From the NCBI RefSeq assembly GCF_041146795.1, contig NC_135169.1, forward strand, positions 12,299,585 through 12,363,584: a stretch of DNA of 64,000 nucleotides, given 5' to 3'. Below, piece after piece: positions 13,101-24,500 of this stretch (position 1 is its first letter; every line of letters starts with the position of its first letter). A program made the translations under genes and the position numbers. The stretch is from Maylandia zebra. Lineage: Eukaryota; Chordata; Actinopteri; Cichliformes; Cichlidae. Below the pieces are notes generated by a model. That model saw only the letters and a list, made by a program, of their open reading frames with translations, had not been told where the DNA came from and ran no database searches.

Positions 13101-13482
13101 AGAAGAAAAAACCGTTTCTCACCTTCAGTGTTTCCATGTCTGACTGTACTGAGCACTAAAATAATGAATGAAACATCATCAGACATTATACAACTGACAA
13201 AATCACAATAAATATATAAACTGAGGCTTTTTAAATCTTCACATGGCACAGTTATTGCTCATCACCAAATTGATGTGTTTCTATTAGCTGTGAAACAGGC
13301 TGGAAACATGAAAAAAAAACTAGCCTGCTGTGTTGAAGCTGTCAGATAAACAGGTTAAAGCAGTGATACACTGTAATTGTCACCAGTGAGAAACATTTTC
13401 CTTCATCGCTGCCATCCAAACAGTAAAGGTGTGTATTGTACTCACAGAATAACCCCAGCAAACAGAGCAAAGAGTGCCCCAT
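6026..13482 (-). CDS. Gene A: Fc-receptor-like Ig-superfamily membrane receptor with ITIM tail; one Ig exon split by a solo LTR
   Basis: A type I receptor predicted at the leukocyte surface. Coding exons in transcript order: 13446-13482 and 13123-13155 (split signal peptide starting MGHSLLCLLGLF), 12040-12306 (Ig1), 9558-9824 (Ig2), 7208-7951 (Ig3, interrupted), 6655-6765 (transmembrane), then tail exons 6538-6553, 6357-6448, 6193-6243 and 6026-6105 with stop TAA at 6026-6028. Junctions use GT/AG and the phases agree throughout. The split signal peptide and one-exon-per-Ig layout fit the FcR/FCRL family. Apart from the LTR insertion (7358-7835 plus a 5-bp duplication) the coding length is 1215 nt, 405 codons with stop. 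Skipping Ig3 keeps the frame (954 nt), so a two-domain receptor is possible. The tail has an ITIM, SVYESI. I cannot tell whether it is expressed, and the ligand is unknown. Confidence 0.75.
6655..6765 (-). CDS. Gene A transmembrane exon
   Basis: A 111-nt exon encodes a short stalk (VSGFGCERS) followed by a hydrophobic run FIVPFIIGLVSGIIVVLLLM and then CCYKQIK. There is no charged residue inside the membrane segment, which fits a receptor that signals through its own tail. Acceptor and donor are canonical (TCTAG and GTGAG). Confidence 0.8.
7208..7951 (-). CDS. Gene A Ig3 exon, interrupted by a solo LTR
   Basis: The 5' part (7841-7951) encodes the start of an Ig domain of the KPKAKLRADNTAVPVGG type, up to the conserved WKYYWY region. 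The 3' part (7208-7357) continues with YRDDTTV, then GLYRCRGGRGNPVYYTEDS and the phase-1 donor. Between them lies a solo LTR. Minus the insert and its target duplication, the exon is 261 nt and phase 1-1 like its paralogues, so it was intact when hit. Exon skipping would keep the receptor frame; retention would probably truncate it. Confidence 0.75.
7358..7835. mobile_element. Solo LTR (478 bp) inside a coding exon
   Basis: The element begins TGTACTG and ends CAGTACA (TG...CA with a 7-bp inverted end) and is flanked by direct repeats GTACC at 7353-7357 and 7836-7840. A 5-bp target duplication, TG/CA ends and the size of about 0.5 kb are typical of a solo long terminal repeat left by LTR-LTR recombination. 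The family is not identified. The exact target duplication suggests a fairly recent insertion. It is a fossil with no internal genes. Confidence 0.7.
8119..8560 (-). repeat. LINE 3'-tail-like repeats (two degenerate copies)
   Basis: Two stretches (about 8125-8320 and 8397-8560) share TTTGTCAC followed by a CCTGCAGTGAAA-type segment. The second is bounded by an AATCAAG-type microsatellite. On the minus strand this resembles the 3' end and short tandem tail of fish L2/Rex LINEs, like the tail at 14447-14500. They lie in the intron between Ig2 and Ig3 of gene A. Confidence 0.45.
8562..8632. repeat. (TG)n-rich microsatellite
   Basis: A TG-rich tract with interruptions. Open frames across it on either strand are repeat artefacts. 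Confidence 0.9.
8640..9557. other. Intron of gene A between Ig2 and Ig3
   Basis: No exon or known repeat is recognised. A short inverted repeat (GTAGTCAAAG / CTTTGACTAC) around 8797-8833 may mark an old MITE junction. Confidence 0.5.
9558..9824 (-). CDS. Gene A Ig2 exon
   Basis: A 267-nt exon, phase 1-1. It has the landmark residues TLRCEIQGGEG (first Cys), WKYEW (core Trp) and SHSGDYRCRG (second Cys in the YxC motif), ending LTVS. It is nearly identical to gene B exons 25102-25362 and 30165-30425, so this domain type has spread across the cluster. Confidence 0.85.
10061..10213. repeat. Perfect 42-bp palindrome fused to (TG)n(TA)n(AAAT)n
   Basis: Positions 10061-10102 form a perfect palindrome of two 21-nt arms with no spacer. 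A short TG tract, a TA tract of about 70 bp and an AAAT tract follow directly. It lies in the Ig1-Ig2 intron of gene A. Such DNA can form cruciforms and is prone to breakage. Confidence 0.9.
10214..11134. other. Intron of gene A between Ig1 and Ig2
   Basis: No exon, RNA gene or bounded element is recognised. Confidence 0.5.
11140..11738 (-). mobile_element. Solo LTR (599 bp), TGTCA-type family
   Basis: The ends are TGTCATGG and CCGTGACA, flanked by ACTGG at 11135-11139 and 11739-11743. Read on the minus strand it carries a TATTTAAG box followed by AATAAAGCTG, in promoter-then-poly(A) order as in an LTR. It is related to 56290-56824 and 57054-57657. No internal genes remain. It is intronic in gene A. 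Confidence 0.7.
12040..12306 (-). CDS. Gene A Ig1 exon
   Basis: A 267-nt exon, phase 1-1, encoding a membrane-distal Ig domain: DLGVKATLTA, PAGGSVTLTCDV (first Cys), LKYEWF (core Trp) and GGKYQCRGRR (second Cys). The PAGGS codons create an exact CTCF core match at 12249-12262. It is more divergent than the gene B copies. Confidence 0.85.
12569..12934. mobile_element. Solo LTR (366 bp), GC-richer family
   Basis: Begins TGTCACGG, ends GGCTGACA, flanked by GTATG at 12564-12568 and 12935-12939. TG...CA ends and a perfect 5-bp target duplication support a solo LTR. Its GC content and sequence differ from the 600-bp LTR family. It lies in the intron between the second signal-peptide exon and Ig1 of gene A. 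Confidence 0.65.
13123..13482 (-). CDS. Gene A signal-peptide exons 1 and 2
   Basis: Exon 1 (13446-13482) starts MGHSLLCLLGLF and ends in phase 1. Exon 2 (13123-13155) is a 33-nt mini-exon. A split signal peptide with a short second exon is a hallmark of FcR/FCRL genes. The start codon is chosen because the same MGHSLLC start occurs in gene B, with the same 37-nt and 33-nt exon sizes. Confidence 0.8.
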
Positions 13483-13610
13483 CCTCACGTCCAGCCCTGC
13501 ACGCTGATCTGCATCTAATCTCAAAGTGTTCGACTTTGCATTGATAAAGAGAAGCTGCACTTAATGGAGATAAAACCAGAGTTTATATTCAGCTCATCCT
13601 TTTATCATCT

Positions 13611-13710
13611 CTCTGTGCTTCTTTCCTTTTACACCAACCTCAAACAGCTCCTGTAGCTTTGACCACAGCAGTCGTGTGACGTGTTCACATTTCCTGTCCA
13701 CTGCAAACAT
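13611..13710 (-). promoter_or_regulatory. Gene A promoter block conserved with gene B
   Basis: About 100 bp lying 130-230 bp upstream of the start codon is almost identical to 33087-33187 upstream of gene B, although DNA on either side has diverged. It contains GACCACA (RUNX-type), GTGACGTGT (CRE-like) and ATTTCCTG (ETS/PU.1-type GGAA on the other strand). This fits myeloid or lymphoid expression; factor binding is inference. Confidence 0.6.
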
Positions 13711-13719
13711 TTAAGTTTC

Positions 13720-14446
13720 TTTCCTGTTTAGTGTTCCTACCTTTCTCTGTGATATACAAAGGTGCTCTGTTGCTTAGCGACACACTTTGCAGGTCATAGT
13801 TTTATCTTTGTTGTCGTGTCCTGCCTCCACCCTTCAGTATCACAACTACAGACTCACTGATCTGTCTGACTGAATGTGAACAAATTTATCTTTGTCTCCT
13901 CTGACAGAAGAATATTCGACCAACATTCATCAAGTTTCTTTTCATCCTCTTTAACAAAGTTTGTTGCTTGGCCTTTTCTGCTCACGTTAATGAACCTGAT
14001 GTCTACAGACACACATGCAGTGCACAGATTAACCAGCAGGGATCAGCAACTCATGCAGTGCCCTCAGCTGAGACATCCAACATGGCTGACATCAGTCAAC
14101 GAGCCTTCAACGATTCCTCAAAGATATTTTTACCAGTTTTCTAAAAGATTTTTGAACATTTTGAAAGGAAACTCAAAGTTTAATGTGTTAAAAAAAACGT
14201 TATGTTTTTATTTGAAGATAAACTGAGCAACAAATTGTACAAAAATGCCAGATGCAGCTAAAAAAGATTTTTTCCACCTCATGTGAAAAATATTTATTTC
14301 TCATAAGGTTAAAAAAACACACCAGCTTATAAAAAAATTCATTTTATTTATGATTCAGTCTTAAGAGGGTTAATATCGGAGCTTCTAATAAACAAATAAA
14401 CAGAGGTCTGATATCAGGACTGTAATAAAATAATTATTACATTTTT
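13720..14446. other. Intergenic DNA upstream of gene A
   Basis: No gene recognised. Confidence 0.5.
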
Positions 14447-15260
14447 CAGAATCAGAATCAGAATCAGAAAGGGGTTTTATTGCCAAATGTTGAGCAGGTT
14501 AACAACATTAGGAAATTGCTGCAGTGCTTCAGTGCAAACATACTGTCATAAATTGCGCTTAAATAGACATGAAAAAAAAAGTAAGAATAAGAATTAAAAG
14601 TGCTACGTAGAAAGATATATACATGATATATACATGAGTGCAGGTGGTGATCAGTGCCAAACATGGAATGATGCAGTGAACACAGCGTAGGGTCATGTGT
14701 TAGTGGTGGGAACAGTCGTACGTTTATTGTTCATGTGTCCAACAGCAGAGGGGAAGAAACTGTTCTTATGGCGAGAGGTTCTGGTGCAAATGGACCGGAG
14801 CCTCCTGCCTGAGGGGAGCAGGTCAAACAGACTGTGTCCAGGGTGAGAAGGGTCAGCTGTGATCCGAGCTGCACGCCCCAGTGTCCTGGAGGTGCACAGG
14901 TCCTGCAGAGATGGGAGTCTGCAGCCAATCACCTTCTCAGCCGAGTGCACAACACGCTGCAGTCTCTGTTTGTCCCTGATAGTGGCTCCAGCATACCACA
15001 CGGTGATGGAGGAGGTGAGGATGGACTCGATGATTGCGGTGTAGAATTGTATCATCGTCCGTGTTGGCAGGTTGAATTTCTTCAGCTGCCTCAGGAAGTA
15101 CATCCTCTGCTGGGCTTTCTTAATGGTGGAGGTGATGGTGGGCTCCCACTTCAAGGTGCCTTTTTCATTGATGTTGCCACAGTCTGTCACAGCTCCACAG
15201 CTCTTCCTTCTCAGTGGGATGTGTTAGTTATCTTCCTCACCTGCTCCAGTCAGCTCAGGT
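14447..15260 (-). mobile_element. L2/Rex-like LINE, 3' fragment
   Basis: A frame of about 165 codons (14693-15190) matches the C-terminal part of a non-LTR retrotransposon reverse transcriptase: KKAQQRMYFLRQLKKFNL, QFYTAIIESIL, then HKNSFFPSAV near the end. Downstream, the 3' end finishes in an ATTCTG microsatellite (about 14447-14470), as these LINEs do. The 5' part is missing, so it is a dead-on-arrival copy. Confidence 0.8.
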
Positions 15261-16189
15261 TGGCACATTTGTTCTCCATCCTCAAATAGCTGCACATAAA
15301 AGGGTCGACTGTTCATCCACTCACTGAGTTACAGCACACTGAGGAAACTAACCTGACTGCAGAGAATCATCCTTGTAGTTGATCCACTTAATCCAGTCTT
15401 CTTCTGTCTCTGATCTTCTCCAGTGTTCAACCTGCAAACCTTCAGTTGTGCAAACACACACCTGCTGTGGAAAACACACCTGCCTGTTTACTCTCTACTC
15501 ATCTGAGCTCTGTGTGATTACATTTAGAGAAAGTTGGTCCTGTTTTAGCATCTTGTTTTAGATTTTAGATTCTTATGGTTTTCTTTTTCTGATAATAATA
15601 ATAAATATTAACTATTAACAGTAAATTAACAATTAAGGCAATTTACACACCGAGGTGTTATTTATAGTAAAATGAAGACCAGTAAACATTCTCTCATGTT
15701 TTAAGGAGTGTGAAAACAACAAACCAGAACGTGTAAAACTCTGAGCTCTGTATTCTGCCTGTTTAACGTCTCACAGTCTCCTCATCATCTGTCTGTGCTG
15801 TCAGAGCTAAAGCATGTGATCTGGAAGGCAGCTCATATTTAGCTTCAATTGTTCTTCCTCATTTTAGTTCTGCAGGCTGATGGAAATAATGAAGTCACTG
15901 TAACGTTTAAGTGCAGAGATGGTGCAGATAAGCCTGCAGCTATGAGGTCACCAACAGTTACAGAAATATCCACACAGTTTTTTCCACAGTGTGTGGAACA
16001 GAAAAGTTTTCTTAAAGTGCAAAAAATGAACAAAAACATGAAGAAATTTCATTTTCTTTTCAGTTATTAGCTTTGAATAAATTAACTTTGGTGCAAATGA
16101 TTGTTTGATTTGAAAAATGATGAAGAAGTTTACAAAATAATCTCTTACTTTAGCGCGACATGATTTTATAAAGATAACTGAATATTTGA
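15261..16189. other. Intergenic DNA
   Basis: No gene or bounded element is recognised between the LINE fragment and the next flanking block. Confidence 0.5.
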
Positions 16190-16790
16190 TGATCATTACT
16201 GTTATTCCAGTACAGGCACATCATGTAAACATGTGTCATGCACACAGAGGTCAAAGTGAAATTCATACTGTGCTCTTTGTCTGTGCTCCTTGTTAACTCT
16301 TTGCTGTGAGCTGATAACATAAAACTAAACATCAGCTACACCGAAGACTTGAGGCTGAAACCACAGGCTGCATTTCCTCTGTTCATGGTGACCCAACCAG
16401 AAACCATGAGGCCTGTCAGTGGATAAAAATAAGCCTGTGGCAGAAAAGATGGTGACCACCAACAGTCTTTCACACACATGTAAGCTGCTCAGAAGAGTAA
16501 AGACGTTATTCTTTGCAGTTTGATCTTGTGATACTGTTTGATATTGATTCTTGAATAAAACATAATCAATGCATTTCTTTGCAGATCTGAATTTATTTGA
16601 ATTTTCTTTCAGTGTTTTAAAAGTTTTACATCCATCAGAAATATACAACATTTTCCATTTGCAAAAACTTCAAGAGATTTATTCAAAAACACAAACACAG
16701 GTCAAAAATAACCTGCACTGGTGCTCAACAGCTTTAAATGTTAGCAAATCTTTAACTGAGGTTGTTGAGTTTGACTGTACGCTGTGTATT
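16190..16790. promoter_or_regulatory. Receptor-flank block, copy 2
   Basis: Homologous to 2060-2850. The core at 16356-16379 reads TGAAACCACAGG then CTGCATTTCCTC (RUNX- and ETS-like). It lies about 0.8-1.4 kb beyond the gene B stop codon, on the 3' side, as does copy 1 relative to gene A. Confidence 0.55.
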
Positions 16791-17557
16791 CAGACACATG
16801 ATGGCAGTGCTGAGAAGTAAAACAGAAAGACTGTAACGGCAGCACAATAATCACACACTCAGAGTAAATGCATAAAACAACAACAACAAAAATCGCTCTC
16901 AGCTGTGATTCAGTCAGTCAATTTATTTCAAACACATAATAAACTGAATTATTGCTGATCAAATAAACAAAAATTAGTTTGTGGATAATTTCATACAGGA
17001 AACAAAGGAAACATAAAATGTTCAAATGTAAAAAGATTTTATTTCTACCTTCTAACTAAAAGATGCAAAAAATGATCAGAAACACAAAAATATACATGAA
17101 ATACATTCAAATGTATTCACTGCCTATGATATAATTCTTATTTATATAATGTAAACAAACACAGTTAAAGTATTTGTTGGTGCCCATATCAGTATTTACA
17201 CTGCAAACACTGACTGTAAATTGTGCTGTCAGATACTAAACATCACATATTTCTCACTGCTGTTGGAACATGTTAGATACAGTCAAGGTTTATTACAATT
17301 TTTTTATAAAAGTAACCGAAGATAAAGAGCATGAATATTGAATATGAATACACCTCCATTTGGTTTATACTGAATTATATGATGTTATGATGTAATATTG
17401 TAACTGCACATAAAGCTGAGCATGTCTGATATTTGGGCAGCAGAGGAGCAAGAGTGGCTTCATAAAAAGCTTCTTCTTGGCTTTGCTGCTACAGCTCTCC
17501 TCACTGACCTGTAAGACAAGCACAAAGAGACAAAGTGATTTCCAACATGTAAAGATA
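16791..17557. other. 3' flank of gene B
   Basis: This probably includes 3' UTR. A possible alternative terminal exon around 17365-17514 follows an acceptor-like site and encodes a Lys-rich stretch (SKAKKKLF), but nothing decides whether it is used. Confidence 0.35.
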
Positions 17558-18521
17558 TTATGAGCTGAAGACATTTAATAATGTGAAGAATAAATCAGCC
17601 TGCATGGCAGCAGAATTACTGAGAGAGCTTCCTGATGTGACTTCAGAATAAACTGCTGCATCAGCTGCAGGACTTGATGTTCCTGTGAATGAAGAGAAGA
17701 TCATTGAAAACAATAATATCATTAACCAGGAGGAAACTGGATGTCTGCAATAATGCAAAGATAGAACTAGATTTTATTAACCAAGTAATTAGTACGCATG
17801 AAGACCTAAATAAAAATATTAAAATAAACAGATTTACATTTTAGGAGCAGATAAACATGTTGAACAATATTCAGTGGAGATGATGGCAGACTTTGCTCAC
17901 CTTTGTTTTTCTTGGCTTTTTCTTTTTTGGGCTGTTTGACCTCAGCATACATCAGACTGTCCTCTAAAAGAGACGTCAGAGCTCAGGACACATTTGTTCA
18001 GCACAGATATGATACAAACATGTTGGATACATATGAACTTTAAACTTTTTACAACTACAGGGAAAGAAATCTAAGTAAAAATCATTTGTTGCCTGTGACA
18101 CTTCAGCTTTGCAGGTGTGTGTTTTGTGATTGAGGTCTGGGTCAGAATCTGTGGATGCTGTGATTCAGTAAAGCTGAAACACTGATTAGTAAGTGAATAA
18201 CTAAACTCCATGTTGACCTATAATTACCTGCAATATAATGATGTGATGACACGTTCAAGTACAAACACTGAATGAGACTGTTGTGACTGTACCTGCAGCT
18301 CCTGTCTTTACATTAGTGTAAACAGCACTCTGCTCTGGTTTATGATGCTTCCCTGTTAAGATGATCGAATTCACAAAGAAATTTAATTAATACATTTTTA
18401 AACATTTCAAAAACTTTCCAGGCTTTTCTTCTACATTCTATATGTTTTGTGTACTCACACTTATTTCCAAAGTTTTCCAGTTCAATATTAGAGTAAATGA
18501 CATCTGGGGGTTTATCTGCAC
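17558..18521 (-). CDS. Gene B cytoplasmic-tail exons with two ITIMs
   Basis: 18459-18521 encodes DKPPDVIYSNIELENFGNK. 18293-18352 encodes KPEQSAVYTNVKTGAA. 17901-17963 encodes EDSLMYAEVKQPKKEKAKK. 17558-17682 encodes AADAAVYSEVTSGSS and ends at TAA (17558-17560). VIYSNI and LMYAEV are full ITIMs. YSNI and YTNV also fit a Grb2-type YxN. The other two tyrosines have Ala at -2 and are not canonical. Four spaced tyrosines, one per exon, suggest an inhibitory or dual-function receptor. Confidence 0.8.
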
Positions 18522-21500
18522 CTAAAATGTTCATATTTTAGTTACACAATTGTAAACCAATGACATGGTGCCAGTTACCTTAAATTAAAAGACTGTTTCA
18601 TCTCTAGCTGCTCTGTGCTTTTCACATGATGTCCTGCACCAGTGTTTCAGTGGCTCACATATGAAAAACAACATGACAGATTTTTCAAAGATAAATGAAA
18701 AAACAGAAAAACCTTTTACAGAGTTTCATTAGTTGTGTTTAAGTCAACAACAGGACTATCAGATATTTTCAGAGCATGAACCCATCATGGTGTTACTGTT
18801 TCTGTTGTTCTGATATGAAACAACAACATTTGTGGATTCTTTCAGTCGAGTTAAAGATACAATCAGGTTGTAAAATCCTGTTTGTTTCTGATCTTTTGTG
18901 CATGTAGTCAGTTGGTTATTTGGATGAAACTGAACCTAAGAAAGGTTCCTGTCAATGGAGATGAATGAAGAGTCAATATTAATAATGATAATAAAGATCG
19001 GTTTAAGTGCTGACCACTTACTCGAGGTCTCAGTGTCAGTCATTTCCTGTTTTATTTTCCCCTGTATCTTGTGTCATTCTGTTAACATGTTTTCCATTAG
19101 TAACTAAAACACAGTTTTCAGGGTTTTCCATCAGATCCAGTAGTACCATTTTAGTATTTACTCAGCCGGAGTTCCAAGTGATCCGAGGTGATCCCAAAAT
19201 GTTACGTCAATAGCGTACATGCCGATTGACTGGTCAGTGGCACCACTTGATGAGTTATGAGAGCGTCTTGTTGATAAAATAAAAAAGCCATTTTTGAAAC
19301 CCGGCAACCCAGAAATGGCTACACAAGCAACACCGTGGCCCCCGAGTCTATAGAAAGATGACCGAGCAACAGGTATATCATCGCCGTGATGTTCACCTTT
19401 GTTGAATCATTTGTGACAAATACTAATTAAGTCATGGGGTGCTCGACCACGTCACTATGACGATGACCACACACATTAGGTGGTACTTGAGCGTGATGGA
19501 AAACCAGTCGATCTGAGTAATTATTAATGGCAAAGAGGCTTTAGTTAGTTAGTTAACACCTGTTACTCATCATCTCATTATCATGTGTTTTATAAACTGC
19601 CTCAGTTTTCCTTTGCTTTGTCACATCTTTCCTCATAGTTTGTTTTCCTAAGAATTGTAGAAATGTGGTTTCCAACTTTTATTTAAATTTGGATTTGTAC
19701 TGAGTTTAATTTCTACAATAAAGTCATCATTTAGTTTAGTAACCCTGAAAGATTCCTAATGTAATATGAATAATAATAAAAATAGAAAAGAGGCTCTTAC
19801 ACTTGGACTGTCTGCAGCGATACAACAAGAGCAGGAGAATAATAATGAGAGAGACTCCACAAACCAGTCCAACCATCAACCACACAGGAGATGAAGAGCT
19901 GTCAGCTCCTGACACAGTTACTGTGACACAAAACAGAAATTAATTATTAATAAATTATAATCTTATAAACAAATGCATTTATAAAATAGAGCCAACTGAC
20001 TTTGAGACTTAAATCAGACAATCTAATGTTCCTTCTCAGTCATTAAACTCATCTACAAAATCCATCAAATGTCTTGATCCTGCTCACCTTTAACTGACAT
20101 CCAGCTCTGTGCTGACTCTCTTCCTGAGTACTGACACTTGTAGAAACCTTCATCAGACTTTGACACTGCAGAGATCTTCAGCTCCCCTCGGGGATCATTT
20201 TGAATAAGTTTGTCATTGTGATAGAAAAACACATTGGAAAGTATTTTTTGTGTTCTCAAACTGCAGCTCAGACTAACAGAAGCTCCCTCAGTCACAGGAT
20301 GAACAGGACTCACCAGGATAGGACCATTACCATCATCTGTGACACAACCACACACAATTGTTTCAGTCACATCAGCTGGTGCACACTTTGAGAAAAAGCT
20401 GACAAACAATAAAAAGAACAGATTGTACAAATGTTCATCATGAAGATCTGATCTTGTGTATTTAAAAACTGCTATTTCTCCAGATAAAATGACTTCACAT
20501 ACAGCAAAGCTGGGACAAATGTTCATGTCACGTCTAAATCATTCAAATCCAAGTAGTAAATGTATAATAACATACTCTGTACAGTGATGTTGACTGCACT
20601 GCTGAACTCTCCTGATCCAGACTCACACCAGTACACTGCAGTATCTGACTTTGATGTGTTGATGTCACATGTGGATCCAGTCATTCTCCTACAGACAGAG
20701 AGTCGGCCGTCCTCAGAGAACTTCCTCACTCTCCACTCAGTGAAGTTTCCCTCACAGGTCAGTGAGACAGAGTCAGAGGTGAAGTGTTGCACTCTGTCAG
20801 GACTCACTGTGAGAGACGCTGCTGAATGAACATCTGGAAACAACATGCAGTGAAGAGACAAAGCTCACAGATGTTAGGATCAACATATCACAGTGGAAAT
20901 ATTCTTTTACTTTAATGTTTAAAGGTCAGTGCTAAAAGACGCAGTGTTCGTATAATTTTCACCTTCAATGCTACCCCCCCCCCCCCCCCCAAAAAAAAAA
21001 AAAACCCATCAATTTACATTTTTTTGCTGTTGCATTACTTGAAAAAAGATAGACAGAATCAAACTGACCTGCAGACCAGACAAACTTTGGTTGACTGTGA
21101 TCAGTGTGATACTCTGGGTCTCCTCTTCCAGCTCTGCACACATATCCTGCTGTGTGTGTCTGTCCATGAATGATGTAGGAGTCCTGTGCAGTCCCACTGC
21201 CATCAGGTAGCAGCTCATAACTGGAGGATTTCTCTGATAGATCAGGAACAGCTTTATACCAGTAGAAGCTCCATCCTGCAGACGGATGTTCAACCTCACA
21301 GTTCAGAGTTACTGAGGCTCCAGGACTCAGCCATGATGGAGACACAGTGAGGACAGGACGGGGTTCATCTGTTCAACAAAGATTTTCTCTCAATCTTTCA
21401 TCTCTTAACTCTGAATTCAATGTCACTAAAATGTTGACTCACAAATATTTATGATGAACTTTAAGAGTGAGACTATCTAAACATGTCAAATATCTCAACA

Positions 21501-24500
21501 TGTACTAATAAAAACACATTTTTACAAACTGTTTCTATTTCCAGGTTAAATGAACTATGACTCTACTTACTGTCAGAAACTGTCAGTGTGACTGAATCAC
21601 TCCACTCTGTTGTTTCATGCTGTGAACTTTTCATTCTGCCCTTACAGCGATAGTTTCCACTGTTGGATGATGAAGCAGATCTAATCCTGTATTCATTTTG
21701 ATTTGGAGCTTTTATCATGCTGTTTGTTTCCCACTCATAATCCCACTCAGTGTCTCCTCCGTGGATCTCACATCGGACAGTGATCGTCTCTCCTCTGTAT
21801 ATCTCAGACCAGTTTGGATACAGAGTCACAACAGGCCTGTTTGAGGCTGTTACTGTTCAAGAAAGTACAATAAAAACACGTGAATGTCAAAAATGTTGAA
21901 GTTTTTTTTTTTCTTCATCTTCCTCCTTAATCAGGAATTTATCTGACTTCATGTTAAACTGACCAGTTTTCCCAATCCTGACTGACTGGCTGTCCTCTGT
22001 GTAGTAAGCTGGGTTTCCTCTTCCTCCTCTGCACCTGTAGAGTCCTTCCTGTGAGACACTGATTTGTCCATTTGAGTGGAAAACTGCATCTTGTGTGGTC
22101 AGGGCTTCAGAGGATTTCTCATCTCTGTACCAGTAGTATTTCCATCCAGATGATGATGATGGGCTCACAGAGCAGGTCAGGGTCACACTGCCCCCTACTG
22201 GAACAGCTGTGTTATCAGCTCTCAGTTTGGCCTTTGGTTTATCTGCAGTTCAGTTTAGAAAAAGAACAAAAGTCAATGACTGAATCAAACCAGTTGAAAT
22301 AACTTGGTGGAAATATGTAAATAATAAATATCACATAACTTTAATGGTGAAGCTGCAACAAACTGTACAACTGTCACACAAACACAACACTAATCTTTCA
22401 TATTTAATTTGCTGCATTTCTAAGTTAAAAACACACACGAGGAACAATCAGTGGATTTAATGTTTCTTAGTGGATGTGGTGGAGCAGCTGAGACAGATTC
22501 AGCATTTGTTCTGCATTTCATCTTTCATGTATTAGAGCTGCACAGCAGAGAAGTTACTCTCATATGTTTTGTTCTCTTCACTGTGAATAAAAAGCTGCTG
22601 TTCAGGTTTTTGTTGTTGGAATAAAAACTAAACATTTTACTGACCAACATGAAAGACAGTTATAAAGCTGTAAGAAAGAAGAAGTGCTTTTTCCTTATTT
22701 AGATACTCTGGATGAAAGATCTTACATGATACAGTCAGTGTGATGATATCACTCCACTCTGAGAAGAAATAGTCCCTCCTGCCCCGGCAGCTGTATCCTC
22801 CACTGTCAGACTCAGTAGCTCTGATGATTCTGTATTCATTGGATGTTGGAGGTGTGTTTAACTTGGCTGCTCTCCATTCATACGTCCACTGAGCTCCTTC
22901 ACCTCCCTGAATCTCACATCTGACAGTGACTGTCTCACCGCTGTATATCTGAGTCCAGGATGGCTGCAGGGTCACAGTGGGCTTACTGGGAACTGTTCAC
23001 AGAAAAATATCCAGTTAGAGACAAATAGAAACATAAAAATTCAGATGTTTAAAACATGAGAGTAACGTGAGTGGAAAAAAAATCAACCTCAAACAGGCTA
23101 CAGGTTTAAACCACACCTCGGGCCAGTCTGACCACAGGTAACTGTTTTGATCACGGCCACATCCCACTTAGTAAAATTGCTACAATCAGCACAAAGACAG
23201 TCAAAACCAGGCCAGAGGCAGGACTGTTTCATCAGGATGCACTGAGATATTTTCAAACACCCTGACCTGTAGCTGGTTTTTGATAGCATACTGTGCTACA
23301 TGAAGAACTGTATAGCACAGCTGCACAGTAGCACAGAGGAAATAGCTCCACAGGGTTATACAGGTCACCCAGAGGATAGTCGGCCATCCTTTGCCCTCAC
23401 TTGAAGACCTGCACAGCTCCCGCAGTCTCAGGAACACGAAGAAAATCCTTCAGGATCCATCTCACCCAGGTCATGCACTGTGTGAACGTCTACCTTCAGG
23501 CAGACATTTCAGAGCCATAAAGACAAAAACTAACTAACAAACTAAGGAACAGCTTTGATCCCTCAGCCATCACCATGCTGAACACTGAACAATCAGATCC
23601 AACACAACTCTCATATACAGTGTTTACATTGTTACAGCACAGTCTCATGTTTACACCTGCAGGTATGGCTGGTGTTTACATCAACACTGTAACACAGAAA
23701 CATTTGTTTTGTTGTTTGTTATTAAAACAAAATCTGAAACTTTTCACTGCAAGGTCTCATTTTTCTTTGGAATTTGAACTTTTGTAGCTAAAACACATTT
23801 TTTAAAGGTCTGAATTGTTTTGTTGATGTTTTTTGGAGAGCACATTCTCTGTGAGGGTGAGTCCTTAATCTCACAATTTTGGACTTAAATCAAAAACAAA
23901 GTTGAATAAATGTTTCTATTTTCCCACCTCTCCAAGTAATCTTAATGAGCAGAAAACTTATCTGAGGGTTAATAAACTCACAGCTATTAGATAAAGTTGT
24001 TAGCACACATTACATAATGACCTCTTAGTGTTGTAGAAATAAAATAATTAAACTCACGAGTTTCTGTAACAGTGACGTCACTGCTGTCCTCTGTGTAGTA
24101 AACTGGATCTCCTCTCCCTCCTCTGCAGTGGTACAGACCTCCTTGTGAGACACTAATAACTCTGTTTGCTTCATTTCCTCTCATGAGCTGAGCTTTAGAA
24201 GAGACTGAATCACGTCTGAACCAGTCAAACTTCCAGCCAGCAGAGCCCTCCACAGAGCAGCTCAGTGTCACACTGCCCCCTGCTGGTATGACTGAACTTT
24301 GTGCTGTCAGTGTGGCTCTGGGTTTACTTGCTGTTGAAGAAACAAAATAAGTAAAACATTAAATCACCCTCAAGAATAAACTTGTTACAGCACTGATCAA
24401 ACTTTAAACTTTCACTGATTAATTTATCTACAAACAGAAACAAAGTAGTTTTTGTTGGAGCTCTTTAAAGCACCTGCAAGGATAGCATGCTAATGCTAAG

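Noticed and set aside
17365-17514. Extra terminal exon of gene B
   Set aside because: An acceptor-like site and a Lys-rich frame exist, but the exon at 17558-17682 already ends with a stop and the conserved AVYSEV motif; kept only as a note.
20560-20829. Plus-strand open frames opposite Ig exons, also at 47674-47943, 22072-22302 and 49150-49380
   Set aside because: They are conserved only because the antisense Ig exon is conserved; no independent coding evidence.
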